This document shows positions 43,240-55,347 of a stretch of DNA of 64,000 nucleotides, in pieces. Location: positions 209,367-273,366 of the forward strand of contig NZ_JANUGQ010000006.1 in NCBI RefSeq assembly GCF_024756275.1, in the 5' to 3' direction. Origin of the DNA: Streptomyces pyxinae. Its GTDB lineage: Bacteria > Actinomycetota > Actinomycetes > Streptomycetales > Streptomycetaceae. The notes beneath the pieces were generated by a model. The model was not told the origin of the DNA. It did not search any database and saw only the letters and a program-made list of their open reading frames with translations. How positions within the stretch are numbered: the stretch's first letter is position 1; each line of letters opens with the position of its first letter. A program made the position numbers and the translations under genes.

Positions 43240-44283
43240 GTCCTCTGGCTCCTGTCGCGCGCCGTTGCGTGACGTAGGTGAAGAAGGGAGCACAACGCCA
43301 CGACGCGGGGTATCCGGTCTGAGGCGACGTTATGCCGGAATGGGAGATGTCCGGGCCGTTATCGGCCACATACGGCCGCCGGGCCGGAGCGGAGAACTCA
43401 GCGCCCACCCGGCCGCCGTGGCGAACCGGGCGCATGCCGGGGGCCTCGCTGCCCCCACGGCGTATCGCGCTGATCACGGGTCCAGGCTATCGCCCTCCAC
43501 CCCCGCCCCGTCATGGTCCACATGCGTACAAAAGCAGGGGGCGAAGTTTGACGCTTTGGACAGCGAATCCTGTGATTGATGGTGCAGTTCCGGCCATTTC
43601 TCTCGCACTTGCTCCCGCCAATCGCCGGTTTTGCCGGTTTCCTCCGCTCTCCGAGGGCCGCGCTTTCCCGCCATGCTCCGCACCCGCCCCTCCCGCCTCC
43701 GTGACGAGGGACACACCGGCCGCACCGTACGCACCCCCGCGCCGCACCCCCCGCCCACGCCGCCACCGGGACCACCGGGACCGCCGTTCGGGCCGGGGCC
43801 CACTGGGACCGCCGAGGCCGCCGGCCGGGTCGGGTGCGCCGGGACTGCCGGGGCCGCCGGTCGTGGCCCCGGTCGGCGCTCGCCCCGGGTCACCGTTCAT
43901 GTCCCGGCCGCCGCCCGCGCCCGGGCCACCGGCCGAGCCGGGCCCGGCTCTCATGTCCCTCCGCCGACCGTGCCGGGGTGGCCGGTCGCGCTCCGGGTGT
44001 CCGGGCCGACGGCACCCGTACCGGGGTCACCGCTCACATCCCGGCCACCGACCGCGCCGGGAGCGACACCCATGGCACGGTCGCCGCTCCTGCCACGGCC
44101 GACGCCGCTCGTGCCGGTGCCATCGGTCATGCCCCGGCCGCGGTCCAGGGCGCGGTCACCGCCCGTGTCACGGCCGATGCCGCTCGTGCCCCCGTCGGCG
44201 TCGCTCCGGCCGGGGCCGCCTGCGCACTCACCGCTCGCGCCATGCCCTCCGCCGGCGCCGTGCACACCGCTCATGAACCCCGG
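43240..44283. other. 1-kb gene-poor region upstream of gdhB
   Basis: No supported gene. The right two thirds (43720-44280) are low-complexity DNA of CGGCCGACGC-type words, open in several frames without family-like protein. The 43515-43600 part is more A/T-rich and on the plus strand has TTGACG-N17-TGTGAT, a possible promoter without an obvious gene after it. The gdhB promoter should lie within 43240-43500. Confidence 0.45.
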
Positions 44284-44949
44284 CTACCCGGCCAGCTCCT
44301 CCGCCACCTCCACCGCATGGGTGAGCGTGTCCACCACCGGCACGCCGACCGCCTCCAGGCTGGCCCGGCTGTGCGATCCGCCCGTGTACAGGACCGCCTT
44401 GGCTCCCACGTGCGCGGCCGCCCGGGCGTCGTCCGCCGCGTCCCCGATGACGACCACCCGCTCCACGTCCACCACCCGGCCGAGCTCCCGCAGATGCCGC
44501 ACCATGTGCTCCGCCTTGCCCTCGGTGGACGCGCCCGTCCGGCCGTCCACCCGGACGAAGTGCTCGGTTATGCCGTGCCGCCGCACGATCGGCACCAGGT
44601 GCTCGTGCGGGGCCAGCGACAGCAGCGACTGGGTGCGCCCGGCCGCCCGCCGCGCGGCCAGCAGCTCGGCCGCCCCCTCGGCCAGCGCACAGGCCTCGGC
44701 GCGCGACCAGTAGTGCCGGTGGAACGCCTCGTCCATGACCAGCCACTCGTCACCGGTCGGCAGCCGGCCCATCAGCCGCTCGTAGAAGAGCGGCACCGGC
44801 ACGCAGTACAGCTCGCGGTAGCGCGCCAGGGTGATCGGGGCCATCCCCAGCTCCGCGAAGGCGGCATTGGTCGCCCCGATGACGGTGTCGATGTCGTCGA
44901 GCAGTGTCCCGTTCCAGTCCCAGACCAGATGCGCGTGGTGCTTCCCCAT
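44284..44949 (-). CDS. HAD-superfamily phosphatase (Gph-like)
   Basis: A 221-residue HAD hydrolase. Motif I is WDWNGTLLDD with Trp in place of the usual hydrophobic and Asn between the Asps, a variant seen in actinobacterial members. SLLSLAPHEHL is around motif II; motif III is Lys in the STEGKAEHM region and motif IV VVIGDAADDARAAAHVG. The helical cap at 20-85 resembles phosphoglycolate phosphatase. The substrate is unknown. The ATG at 44949 is chosen by homology; GTG codons just upstream are alternatives as no clear ribosome-binding site is visible. Confidence 0.86.
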   Translation of the reverse strand: MGKHHAHLVWDWNGTLLDDIDTVIGATNAAFAELGMAPITLARYRELYCVPVPLFYERLMGRLPTGDEWLVMDEAFHRHYWSRAEACALAEGAAELLAARRAAGRTQSLLSLAPHEHLVPIVRRHGITEHFVRVDGRTGASTEGKAEHMVRHLRELGRVVDVERVVVIGDAADDARAAAHVGAKAVLYTGGSHSRASLEAVGVPVVDTLTHAVEVAEELAG

Positions 44950-45063
44950 GCCCACGACGGTACCCCCGCCCACCGACAACGCTCCGTGACCGCCCGCCGA
45001 CCTGGGGAGACCGGGGGTTGGGCCCCTGGTACGGGTGCGCCGCCGGGCTCCGGCGGCGGCCGG

Positions 45064-45570
45064 TCAGGCGATCAGGCCCGGGATCTCCTGCACACCGAAC
45101 CAGAGCAGCTCGTGGTCCTCCGCCCCGTCCACCACGAACTGGGCGTCGTCGTCGCCCTGGTCGGCCGCGCCCAGGGCGTCCGCCGCGGCGGTCACGTCGG
45201 GCTCGGCGTCCGACGCGTCCGCGTGCACCGCCGCCGCCTTGGCCAGCGGCACCGCGTCCGCCAGCCGCACCTCGCCGACCGACGAGGCGTCGAGACCCGG
45301 GCCCGGATCGGCGGTGGCAGCCCGGTCCGGTACGTCGACCGCGACGACCACCCGGCGGCGCGCCGCGCCCGGGTCGCCCGCGATCAGCCGCAGCGAGGCG
45401 GCGGCCGCCCGGTTCAGCGCCGCGTACTCCAGCTCCTCGATGTCGTCCGAGACGTACCACTCGCGCAGTCCGGGCGTCACCGCGTAGGCGGTCAGCGGGC
45501 CGGGCCCCAGCTCGCCCGAGGCGTGCGCGCGGGCGAGACCGGCGAGGGTCAGAGGGAGGTAGACGCGCAT
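45064..45570 (-). CDS. Conserved actinobacterial protein (probably DUF6912)
   Basis: A 168-residue acidic protein beginning MRVYLPLTLAGLARAHASGELG and ending WFGVQEIPGLIA. Both ends are strongly conserved in Streptomyces in this position near secA, from general knowledge; the middle is Ala/Asp-rich. There is no signal peptide or membrane helix and no known reaction. The ATG at 45570 has GGGAGG close upstream. It sits 114 bp upstream of the HAD gene on the same strand and could share its transcript. Confidence 0.78.
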   Translation of the reverse strand: MRVYLPLTLAGLARAHASGELGPGPLTAYAVTPGLREWYVSDDIEELEYAALNRAAAASLRLIAGDPGAARRRVVVAVDVPDRAATADPGPGLDASSVGEVRLADAVPLAKAAAVHADASDAEPDVTAAADALGAADQGDDDAQFVVDGAEDHELLWFGVQEIPGLIA

Positions 45571-45848
45571 GTCGGCCGCTTTCTCGGTGATCTCGGGACG
45601 CCCATCAGGATACGTGCGAGGTCCCCCTTCGGGGCGCCCCGCCCGCTCCGGCCGCCGTCCACCCGGCTCCGGCCGGCCGGCCCGGTGCCCCGGAACCGCG
45701 AGGCGGCCCTTACCCGGATAGGTGACCCGCCCGGTCGCTCCGCCGGCGGCGAGCGGCGCTTTGCCTCGCCGCCCTCCGGCCCCGTACAAGATCCCCGACC
45801 GAAGTTACCCCCCGGTAGAGCACCGGGACCGACGGAACGAGGGCACCC

Positions 45849-46316
45849 ATGGCCGGCACGGTCCAGGCGACTGTCTCCCCCACCTCCCCGAGCCCCGCCC
45901 GGGGCCCGGTGGCCCGGCCCGGGTCCACCCGGCCCGGCGGACGGCGCGACCAGCGGCGCCCCGGCGGGGCCAGGCCGCCCCGCCGGCCGGTCCCGCCGCA
46001 TGTGCTCTTCGCGGAACGGCTGATCGCCGTGCTGACCGGGGAGCGACCGGTGCACTGGATGCTCGGCCAGACCGTGGGCGCGGCGTACGAGCAGCTGGCC
46101 CGGCTCGCCCCCGCCGGACCGCCGGCCGCCCCGGGCGTCCGGCCGGTGCTGCGCCGCTGCGGCGCCGCCCCGCTGGGGCCGGACCTGGTGGAGGCGTACG
46201 CGAGCGTCACAGCGGGCGGACGGGTCCGGGCCATGGCCTTCCGCCTTGAGCGGGGCCCGGACCGCAGATGGCGCTGCTCCGCCGTAGACCTCGGCCCCGC
46301 CGGCTGGACCTGGTAG
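45849..46316 (+). CDS. Rv3235-family protein
   Basis: A 155-residue protein. After an Arg/Pro-rich start of about 50 residues comes the conserved domain (HVLFAERLIAVLTGERPVHW, MLGQTVGAAYEQLARL, ending RWRCSAVDLG). The family is named after Mycobacterium tuberculosis Rv3235, found beside secA2/secA regions, and its role is unknown. It is convergent toward secA with a long empty spacer between. Confidence 0.85.
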   Translation: MAGTVQATVSPTSPSPARGPVARPGSTRPGGRRDQRRPGGARPPRRPVPPHVLFAERLIAVLTGERPVHWMLGQTVGAAYEQLARLAPAGPPAAPGVRPVLRRCGAAPLGPDLVEAYASVTAGGRVRAMAFRLERGPDRRWRCSAVDLGPAGWTW

Positions 46317-47093
46317 CCGCCCCGGGCACGTACCCGCTCCGCGCGGGGACGTACCGCCAGGACCGTGAACCCACCCGCCCGCGGCGAGGCCCGGCGGCTT
46401 CAGCGGCTGCCCCGCCCACCCCGGGACGTGCGGGGTGGGCGGGCGCCCCGCGCCTCCGGGACGTCGTACGTCACCGCCCGCGGCGGCCGTTACGCCTCCT
46501 CGCCCGGCGGCACGCGTCCCCTGGGCCGGGAAGCCCGAGAGGACGCGAGCCCGCGAACGGGCGCCGGGAGCCGCGCCCCGCCGTCGTACGGCCCCGGACG
46601 GACGCCTGGACGACTGCGCGCCGCCCCAGGCCGTACGGGCGCCCGACGGGCATACGGCCCTTCCGGTGTCGCGCAGACCCCCGGAGAACCGGGGCCCGCC
46701 ACCGAGCGGGGCTGTTCCGGGACACGCGTGATCCGTCCCCGGGGCGTACGCGTCCCGGGCGAGAGCGCCCGGGACGGCCCTGCGGGCGTGACGTTCGGCG
46801 ATGGCCCTCGTGGCTCGGGCTCCCCCTCAGCCGGGTGGTCGCCGGAGGCCCGCGCGGCCCTCCCGACGGACGGGGTCGCCCCGGGACTCACACGAGCCCG
46901 TCCTCGGGCGTGCAACCGGGCACGGTCCGGGGCGGCCCCACGGACGTGACACATCCAGCGATCGCCCGCGTCACCTCGGCCACTCCTCAACCGGGCGGCC
47001 CCCGCCGTGCGGCCCCCCGGAGACGGCCGGGGGCCCGGGGCCCGTACGGGGTCCGAACGGAAAAGCCCCCGTCCCGGAAGTACCGGAAAAGCC
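46317..47093. other. Gene-poor spacer downstream of secA
   Basis: About 780 bp open in several frames but without family-like protein or ribosome-binding sites; the predicted peptides are Arg/Pro-rich nonsense. Words CCCGGGACGGCC and GGACGCGTC-like recur irregularly. Nothing functional was identified. Confidence 0.5.
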
Positions 47094-47125
47094 CTCGGGC
47101 CCCGCACGGGTGCGCGGGGCCCGAG
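47094..47125 (-). terminator. secA terminator
   Basis: A perfect 12-bp stem CTCGGGCCCCGC with complement GCGGGGCCCGAG and an 8-base loop lies 70 bases past the secA stop. Confidence 0.85.
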
Positions 47126-47194
47126 AAGACCGGGAACGGGGCCCGAAGGAAGACCGGGGACGGGCCCGGAGGGGGCCGGACGACGGCCCGGCCG

Positions 47195-50023
<2,829 letters not shown>

Positions 50024-50283
50024 TGAGGCTGGTCTCCTTGCCGGTCGGGCCTGGCACTGGGTCTTGTCGGGACACTGGCACGGGCACGGCAGGTGGACCC
50101 CACCGCAACGGCCATCGTAAGCGAGGACCCCGTCACGCCGGGAGGTGCGCACGAGCCGGGACCGCCGGGGCACGGTCCGCCGCCCACAGGGAGAACGCGC
50201 GGGACACGCGGAAGGTGCCGCCCGGCCCGGAAAGACCCGGAAACTGTTCGCGCCCGGCCGCGCCGCTCCCCAGAATCGGGCCC

Positions 50284-50922
50284 ATGAGCCCCGAGAACCC
50301 CGAGCCCCCCGGTCCCGCCGGCACCGGCACCGTCGTCCTCATCACCGACCGTCTGTCGCTGCGCCCGCTCGCCCCGTCCGACGCCGACGAGGTGTACGCG
50401 GCCTGCCAGGACCCGGACATCCAGCGCTGGACCACGGTCCCCTCCCCGTACGAGCGGCACCACGCGGAGGACTTCCTGAACCGGATCGTGGCCGAGGGCT
50501 GGCGCACCGGTGCGGCGCTGGACTTCGCGGTACGGCTCCGGGGCGGCGGCCCGCTGCTGGGCGCCGCCGGGGTACGGCGCCGGAGCGGCCCGGACCGCGG
50601 TGACCGGGACGGCGGCGGGGTCTGGGAGCTGGGCTTCTGGACGGCCCGCGAGCACCGGGGCCGGGGGTACACCGCCGAGGCCGTCACCGCGCTGGCCCGC
50701 TGGACGCTGGCCGAGCGGGACTGCCACCGGCTGGAGTGGTGGGCCGAGGTCGGCAACGCGGGCTCCCGGGCGGTCGCGGAGCGGGCCGGGTTCCGGTACG
50801 AGGGCGTCCGGCGCGCGGGACTGCTCAACCACGGGACGCTGCGGGACTGCTGGATCGGCGCCCTGCTCCCCGGCGACCTCGGGCTGCCGGGACCGGTGGC
50901 GTACCTCCCACCGCGCGGGTGA
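50284..50922 (+). CDS. GNAT N-acetyltransferase (RimJ-like)
   Basis: A 212-residue acetyltransferase. [20 protein letters not shown] is the RimJ/RimL-type start, [20 protein letters not shown] includes the acetyl-CoA pyrophosphate loop (RGRGYT), and [20 protein letters not shown] is motif B. The family acetylates amino groups of ribosomal proteins, antibiotics or small molecules; the substrate here is unknown. It starts with an ATG at 50284 and is divergent from secA. Confidence 0.88.
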   Translation: MSPENPEPPGPAGTGTVVLITDRLSLRPLAPSDADEVYAACQDPDIQRWTTVPSPYERHHAEDFLNRIVAEGWRTGAALDFAVRLRGGGPLLGAAGVRRRSGPDRGDRDGGGVWELGFWTAREHRGRGYTAEAVTALARWTLAERDCHRLEWWAEVGNAGSRAVAERAGFRYEGVRRAGLLNHGTLRDCWIGALLPGDLGLPGPVAYLPPRG

Positions 50923-51085
50923 AGGGGAGGCGGCGGGGCCCGGCGGCCGGTGGGGCAACCGGGGCGCCGGTGGAGCGGCCGGCCGGGACGCCTTGCCGGA
51001 GGCCCGGGGTTCTCGCAGCACGGCCCGGGTCCTTGCCGCACGGGCGCGGCGGTCGGTGGGTGCGGCCGACCGGGCCCCTCTTCCC

Positions 51086-51135
51086 GGCTTTCCACGGCTT
51101 TCCAGGGCTTTGCAGGGCTTTGCACGGCCTTGCAC
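51086..51135 (+). repeat. Five 10-bp direct repeats upstream of the AlkX-like gene
   Basis: Units GGCTTTCCAC, GGCTTTCCAG, GGCTTTGCAG, GGCTTTGCAC and GGCCTTGCAC follow head to tail, differing by one base from one to the next. They end 50 bp before the start codon of the glycosylase gene. Confidence 0.92.
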
Positions 51136-51185
51136 GGCCCGGGCCGGGGGCCGGGTTGTCAGTGCCGGCGTCTAGGGTTCCCGGC

Positions 51186-52403
51186 ATGACGATCCTGCCG
51201 CCACCCGATCCGTCTTCCGGCTCCGCTCCGGCCTCCTCCCCCGCGCCCGGTCCCGCCCCGGTGCTGGAGCTCTCCGCCGACGAGGCCCGCCGTATCGCGC
51301 TGCGGGCCCAGGGGTTCCTGGGGGCGCCGGACCGCCGGGCGGGGGTGCGCGGGGTGCTGCGCCGGCTCGGCGCCGTACAGCTGGACACCATCTCGGTGCT
51401 GGCCCGCTCGCACGAGCTGGTGCCGTACGCCCGGCTGGGCGCGGTGGGCCGCCGGACCGTCGACACGGCGTACTGGACGGAGGGCCACGCCTTCGAGTAC
51501 TGGTCGCACGCCGCCTGTGTGCTGCCGATCGAGGAGTGGCCGCACTTCGCCTTCCGCCGCCGCGCCTACCGGGCCCAGAAGCAGTGGTACCACGCGCTGC
51601 CGGACGGCGCGTACGAGTCGGTGATCAAGCAGCTGCGCGCCGAGGGGCCGCTCACCGCGACGGAGCTGGGCGGCGCCAAGAACGGCGGCGAGTGGTGGGA
51701 CTGGTCCGCCTCCAAGGTCGCCGTCGAGCGGGCACTGATGTACGGCGACGTGGTCTGCGTGGAGCGGCGCGGCTGGAAGCGCGTGTACGACCTCGCCGAG
51801 CGTGCCGTCCCGGGCCGGCTGCTCCACGACGAGCTGGACGACCGCGAGTGCCTGCGCCGGCTGGTGGCGCTGGCCGGGCGGGCGCTGGGGGTCGGCACCC
51901 GGGCCGACATCGCGGACTACCACCGGCTGAAGGGCGAGCAGTTCGACACGGTGGTGGCGGACTCGGGGCTGGTGCCGGTGCGGGTGGCCGGCTGGGAGAA
52001 GCCGGCCTGGGCCGATCCGGAGGCGCTGGCGACCGAGCCGCGCGGCCGGCACCGTACGACCCTGCTCTCGCCGTTCGACTCGCTGATCTGGGAACGGGCC
52101 CGCACCGAGCGGATCTTCGGATTCACCCACCGGCTGGAGGCGTACGTCCCCAAGCAGAAGCGGATACACGGCTACTTCGCCATGCCACTGCTGGCCGGCG
52201 GGAAGCTGCTCGGCCGGGTGGACCCGGCCCGGGAGGGCAGCACCCTGGTGGCCCGGCAGGTGTCGCTGGACAGCCGCAAGGCGGTGCGGCCGATGGCCGG
52301 GGCGCTGGAGGAGGCGGCCGGCTGGGTGGGGTGCGACGCGGTGCGGGTGGAGCGCGTCCATCCCCCGGAGCTGGCCGCCGAGTTGACCGCCGCGCTGACC
52401 TGA
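51186..52403 (+). CDS. AlkX/YcaQ-type DNA glycosylase (HTH_42 winged-helix family)
   Basis: A 405-residue protein made of tandem winged helices (HTH_42/DUF1006). LSADEARRIALRAQGFLG and the catalytic-loop region RRLGAVQLDTISVLARSHEL are clear. The QLD triplet corresponds to the QxD motif of AlkX (YcaQ), in contrast to the QxQ of AlkZ from antibiotic clusters. AlkX enzymes remove alkylated purines and unhook interstrand cross-links. HRTTLLSPFDSLIWERART is a second conserved block. The start is the ATG at 51186. Five 10-bp repeats precede it. A housekeeping repair role is likely. Confidence 0.88.
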   Translation: MTILPPPDPSSGSAPASSPAPGPAPVLELSADEARRIALRAQGFLGAPDRRAGVRGVLRRLGAVQLDTISVLARSHELVPYARLGAVGRRTVDTAYWTEGHAFEYWSHAACVLPIEEWPHFAFRRRAYRAQKQWYHALPDGAYESVIKQLRAEGPLTATELGGAKNGGEWWDWSASKVAVERALMYGDVVCVERRGWKRVYDLAERAVPGRLLHDELDDRECLRRLVALAGRALGVGTRADIADYHRLKGEQFDTVVADSGLVPVRVAGWEKPAWADPEALATEPRGRHRTTLLSPFDSLIWERARTERIFGFTHRLEAYVPKQKRIHGYFAMPLLAGGKLLGRVDPAREGSTLVARQVSLDSRKAVRPMAGALEEAAGWVGCDAVRVERVHPPELAAELTAALT

Positions 52404-52502
52404 CCAACGCCCCGGCCCGGGCGCCGCACCGGCCCGGCCGACGGCGGGGACCGGCCGGCGGCTCCCGGTGGCTCCGCCGGTCACTGGCAGCGCCGCCGGT
52501 GG

Positions 52503-53276
52503 CTAGCGGATCTCCAGGATCTTCTCCCGCATGGCGTAGACGACCGCCTCCATCCGGGAGTGCAGCTGGAGCTTCTCCAGGATGTTGCGGACGTGGTTCT
52601 TCACGGTGTTCTCCGAGATGAACAACTGCTTGGCGATGTCCCGGTTGTTCATCCCGGTGGCGACGAGCTTGAGCACCTCGATCTCCCGGTCGGTGAGCCG
52701 GGGCGCGGGCACCAGCCGCCGGTCGTCGGTGCGCTGGATCATCGACTTGAACTCGGTGAGCAGCTTGGCGGCCATGGAGGGGCTGATCTGCGACTGCCCG
52801 TCGGCGACGGCGCGGATGGCCGTGGAGACCTCGTCGGTGGAGATCTCCTTGAGCAGATAGCCGGTGGCGCCCGCCTTGATCGCGTCGTAGAGGTCGGCCT
52901 CCTCGTCGCTGATCGTCAGCATGATGATCTTGGCGCTGGGGGCCACCTCCTTGATGGAGGTGCATGCCTCGATGCCACCGCGCTTCGGCATCCGTACGTC
53001 CATGAGGACGATGTCCGGCAGCAGGTCGGCCGCCTTCTCGACGGCCTCGGCCCCGTCCCCGGCCTCGCCGACGACCGTGATGTCCTCCTCCTGCTCGAGG
53101 ACGATGTCCAGGCCGCGGCGGAAGAGCGCGTGGTCGTCCACGACCAGGACCCGGATGGGCTCCCCGCGCGGCGGGGGGTCGTCCGTGCCGGTTCCGGGAA
53201 CGCGCCCGGCGCCCGCCATGCCGTCCGGGGCGCCGGAGCCGCCCGGGTGGTGCACCGGGCCGAAGCTGTCCGCCAT
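52503..53276 (-). CDS. Orphan NarL/LuxR-type response regulator
   Basis: A 257-residue regulator. The receiver domain (41-160) has IRVLVVDDHALFRRG, phospho-acceptor Asp about 93 in IVLMDVRMPKRGG, and Lys in YLLKEIS. The LuxR helix-turn-helix at 190-250 reads LTDREIEVLKLVATGMNNRD. A 40-residue Gly/Pro-rich tail precedes the receiver. GAGGAACG just before the ATG at 53276 supports that start. No histidine kinase is adjacent. A strong hairpin lies in its leader region. Confidence 0.93.
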   Translation of the reverse strand: MADSFGPVHHPGGSGAPDGMAGAGRVPGTGTDDPPPRGEPIRVLVVDDHALFRRGLDIVLEQEEDITVVGEAGDGAEAVEKAADLLPDIVLMDVRMPKRGGIEACTSIKEVAPSAKIIMLTISDEEADLYDAIKAGATGYLLKEISTDEVSTAIRAVADGQSQISPSMAAKLLTEFKSMIQRTDDRRLVPAPRLTDREIEVLKLVATGMNNRDIAKQLFISENTVKNHVRNILEKLQLHSRMEAVVYAMREKILEIR

Positions 53277-53318
53277 CGTTCCTCCCCCTGGGGCCGGGGC
53301 CTCGAGTTCATGTGCGAT

Positions 53319-53353
53319 GCGTCAACCACCCGGTGGGAGCCACCGGTTGACGC
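53319..53353. terminator. Inverted repeat upstream of the response regulator
   Basis: GCGTCAACC and GGTTGACGC arms (9 bp perfect) enclose 17 bases that can form a nested GGTGG/CCACC stem. It lies between hpf and the regulator on the minus strand, so it may end hpf transcripts or bind a regulator. Confidence 0.6.
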
Positions 53354-53404
53354 GTCCGGCCATGATTCCACGTCCGGGTGCCCCAGCGGGGATTCCGTGG
53401 TCGC

Positions 53405-53451
53405 ACGATGATGCCCCTGGGGGCGCACGAAGCACTCCAGGGGCACATCGT
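53405..53451 (-). terminator. Hairpin downstream of hpf
   Basis: A 15-bp stem ACGATG(A)TGCCCCTGG with CCAGGGGCACATCGT, one bulged base and a 16-base loop, lies 87 bases past the hpf stop. It is the most likely hpf terminator. Confidence 0.75.
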
Positions 53452-53537
53452 CTCGGAACGGATCAGGCGTCACCCGACGCCGCTGCCGCCCCGGCCGTCA
53501 CGCGACGGCCGCCGCACCGGCCCGCACCGGTCGCCGC

Positions 53538-54227
53538 TCAGCCGCCGAGCGCGCCGCCGGCGCCGCCGCCCTCCGAACCGGCGAGCGGGTCACTCTCCAG
53601 GTGGATCACGCCGTAGTCGTAGGCGTGCCGCCGGTAGACCACGCTGGGCTGCTTGGTCTCGGAATCCACGAACAGATAGAAGTCGTGCCCGACCAGCTCC
53701 ATCTCGTAGAGCGCCTGGTCGAGCGTCATCGGGGCGGCGGTGTGGGTCTTCTCGCGCACCACCAGGGGGCCGTCGCCCCGCACTTCGAGGGAGCCGATCT
53801 TCGTGGTGGGCACGGCGTCCGTCGTCTCCTCGGCCACCGCGAGCCCGCTGCCGTTGAGGCTGGCGACGCCCGGCACGGTGTCGGCCACCTCGGCGGCGGA
53901 GATCCGGCCGGTGCCCCGGCGGTCGTTCCGCTTGTCGTGCTGCTTGCGCAGCCGTGCCTCCAGCTTGCCGGTGGCGAGGTCCAGCGCGGCGTACGGGTCG
54001 GCGGCGGCCGCTTCGGCCCGGATCACCGGGCCCCGCGAATGAAGGGTGATCTCCACGCGGTCGGACCGGTCGGCCTGCCGCGGGTTGTGTTCCTTGGACA
54101 CCTCGACGTCGAGGCTGATCACCTTGCCGTCGAGCTTCTGGATCTTCTCCAGCTTCAGCTTCTCGGCCACGTGCTTGCGGAACCGCTCGGGCACCTCGGT
54201 CTTGCGGCCCTTGACGACGATGTCCAC
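53538..54227 (-). CDS. hpf: Long-form ribosome hibernation promoting factor
   Basis: A 229-residue long HPF. The N-terminal domain (1-105) has DIVVKGRKTEVPERFRKHVA and SDRVEITLHSRGPVIRAEA, the ribosome-binding fold. The C-terminal domain (165-220) has PMTLDQALYEMELVGHDFYL and YRRHAYDYGVIHLE, which dimerises to form 100S ribosomes. A linker of about 50 residues joins them. GTG 54227 has GGAG 6 bases upstream; the open frame further up is not family-like. The A/T-rich stretch 54525-54585 probably holds its promoter, giving a long leader. Confidence 0.95.
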   Translation of the reverse strand: MDIVVKGRKTEVPERFRKHVAEKLKLEKIQKLDGKVISLDVEVSKEHNPRQADRSDRVEITLHSRGPVIRAEAAAADPYAALDLATGKLEARLRKQHDKRNDRRGTGRISAAEVADTVPGVASLNGSGLAVAEETTDAVPTTKIGSLEVRGDGPLVVREKTHTAAPMTLDQALYEMELVGHDFYLFVDSETKQPSVVYRRHAYDYGVIHLESDPLAGSEGGGAGGALGG

Positions 54228-54567
54228 GCAGAACTCCGTTCCCGGATCGCCCGGCCGGCGCACCGGCCACCGGGCGTCTCCCTTTTGCACTCGACCCCGG
54301 CGAAAGCGCCGGGATCCCCGACTTGGCGGCTTCGCCCTCCTCTTCCCCGTCGACCTGCTCCCCATCCCACCCGATTTCGGTGGTGCGAACACCGGGATCC
54401 CCGGAATTCCGGACGGGGCACGGCTGTGCGATCGGTGAAGCACGGCGTGCGCCGGGCCTCACCACCGAACATAGCCCTCCCGGCCGGATATCGGCACCCG
54501 CTACCCGCGCGTACCTCCGATCAGGTGTTTTTACGCTTCTACTACCAGCAACGTCATACGTTCCCGC
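54228..54567. promoter_or_regulatory. hpf leader and promoter region
   Basis: 340 bp between the comF-like stop and the hpf start. A CCGGCG-AAAG-CGCCGG hairpin (about 54297-54312) sits in the leader, and CCGGGATCCCCG occurs at about 54309 and 54392. The distal end is A/T-rich (GGTGTTTTTACGC), where transcription of hpf on the minus strand probably starts. Confidence 0.5.
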
Positions 54568-55347
54568 TCAGTTCCGGTTTATGACGAGTGCCCCCGCCGG
54601 CGCCGCGACAACCGCCGCCACCACCGGTACTCTCCGGGCCCCGGGACCCGCCCGCCCGCTCTCCCCCTGCCCTGCCCCGCCGCCGTCGCCGTCGCCCGTG
54701 ACAGCCGCGCGCACCGCCCGGGCCGCCTCGGCCAGCGAGGCGCCGGTGGTGACGAGATCGTCCACCAGGACCGGGCGGCCGGCCGCGAGCAGCCGGCCGC
54801 CCCCGTCGGCCACCGCCAGCGCACCCGCCAGGTTGGCCCGGCGCAGCGGCGCGGTCAGCCCCGCCTGGTCGGCGACCTCCCGCCGCTGCCGCAGCACCGG
54901 GAGCGCCCGGGCCGCCACTCCGGCGCGGCGCAGCTCGGCCGCCGCCGCCCGGGCCAGCCGCCGCGCCGCGTCCTGGCCCCGGGCCCGCACCGCCCGGGGC
55001 GCGGAGGGCACCGGCACCAGCAGCACCGGGCGGTCGGCCGGGGCGCCGCCGTGGTGCTCCAGGGCGGCGCCGACCGCCCCGGCGAGGGCCGCGCCCAGGA
55101 ACGGGGCGAGGGGCAGGGCGCCGCGCTCCTTGTGGGCGAGGAGCAGCGCTCGTACCGCTCCTTGGTAGGGCGCGGCCGCGTACACCGGGGGCAGCCCGGG
55201 CGGTTCGGGCACCGGTCCGGCCCGCCGGGCACCGTCCCCGTACAGGGCACGGGCGCATGCCCTGCAGAGCTCCGTACCCGCCCGGTCGCAGCCACCGCAG
55301 AAGGCCGGCAGCACCAGCTCGGAGAATTCCCGCCACCAGTTCCGCAC
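54568..55347 (-). CDS. ComF-family phosphoribosyltransferase-like protein
   Basis: A 259-residue ComF-like protein. An N-terminal Cys cluster (FCGGCDRAGTELCRACARAL) is the zinc ribbon, and PVLVDDLVTTGASLAEAARA is the PRPP-binding loop. The family is linked to DNA uptake in competent bacteria; in Streptomyces the role is unknown. GTG 55347 gives the family start MRNWWREFSELVLPAF. A Gly-rich expansion near the C terminus (GDGDGGGAGQGESGRAG) breaks the last helix region. It follows lpqB by 277 bp. Confidence 0.88.
   Translation of the reverse strand: MRNWWREFSELVLPAFCGGCDRAGTELCRACARALYGDGARRAGPVPEPPGLPPVYAAAPYQGAVRALLLAHKERGALPLAPFLGAALAGAVGAALEHHGGAPADRPVLLVPVPSAPRAVRARGQDAARRLARAAAAELRRAGVAARALPVLRQRREVADQAGLTAPLRRANLAGALAVADGGGRLLAAGRPVLVDDLVTTGASLAEAARAVRAAVTGDGDGGGAGQGESGRAGPGARRVPVVAAVVAAPAGALVINRN

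Noticed and set aside
38287..43272. 1661-codon plus-strand open frame opposite gdhB
   Set aside because: It mirrors the gdhB coding frame, encodes Gly/Val/Asp-rich nonsense and has no ribosome-binding site. Long antisense frames are expected from the G/C codon bias.
43951..44274. Gly-rich 107-residue open frame just after the HAD gene
   Set aside because: Low-complexity peptide open in several frames, without a family or ribosome-binding site.
46365..47107. Open frames on both strands between the Rv3235-like gene and secA
   Set aside because: Arg/Pro-rich translations without conserved features; simple consequence of G/C-rich DNA.
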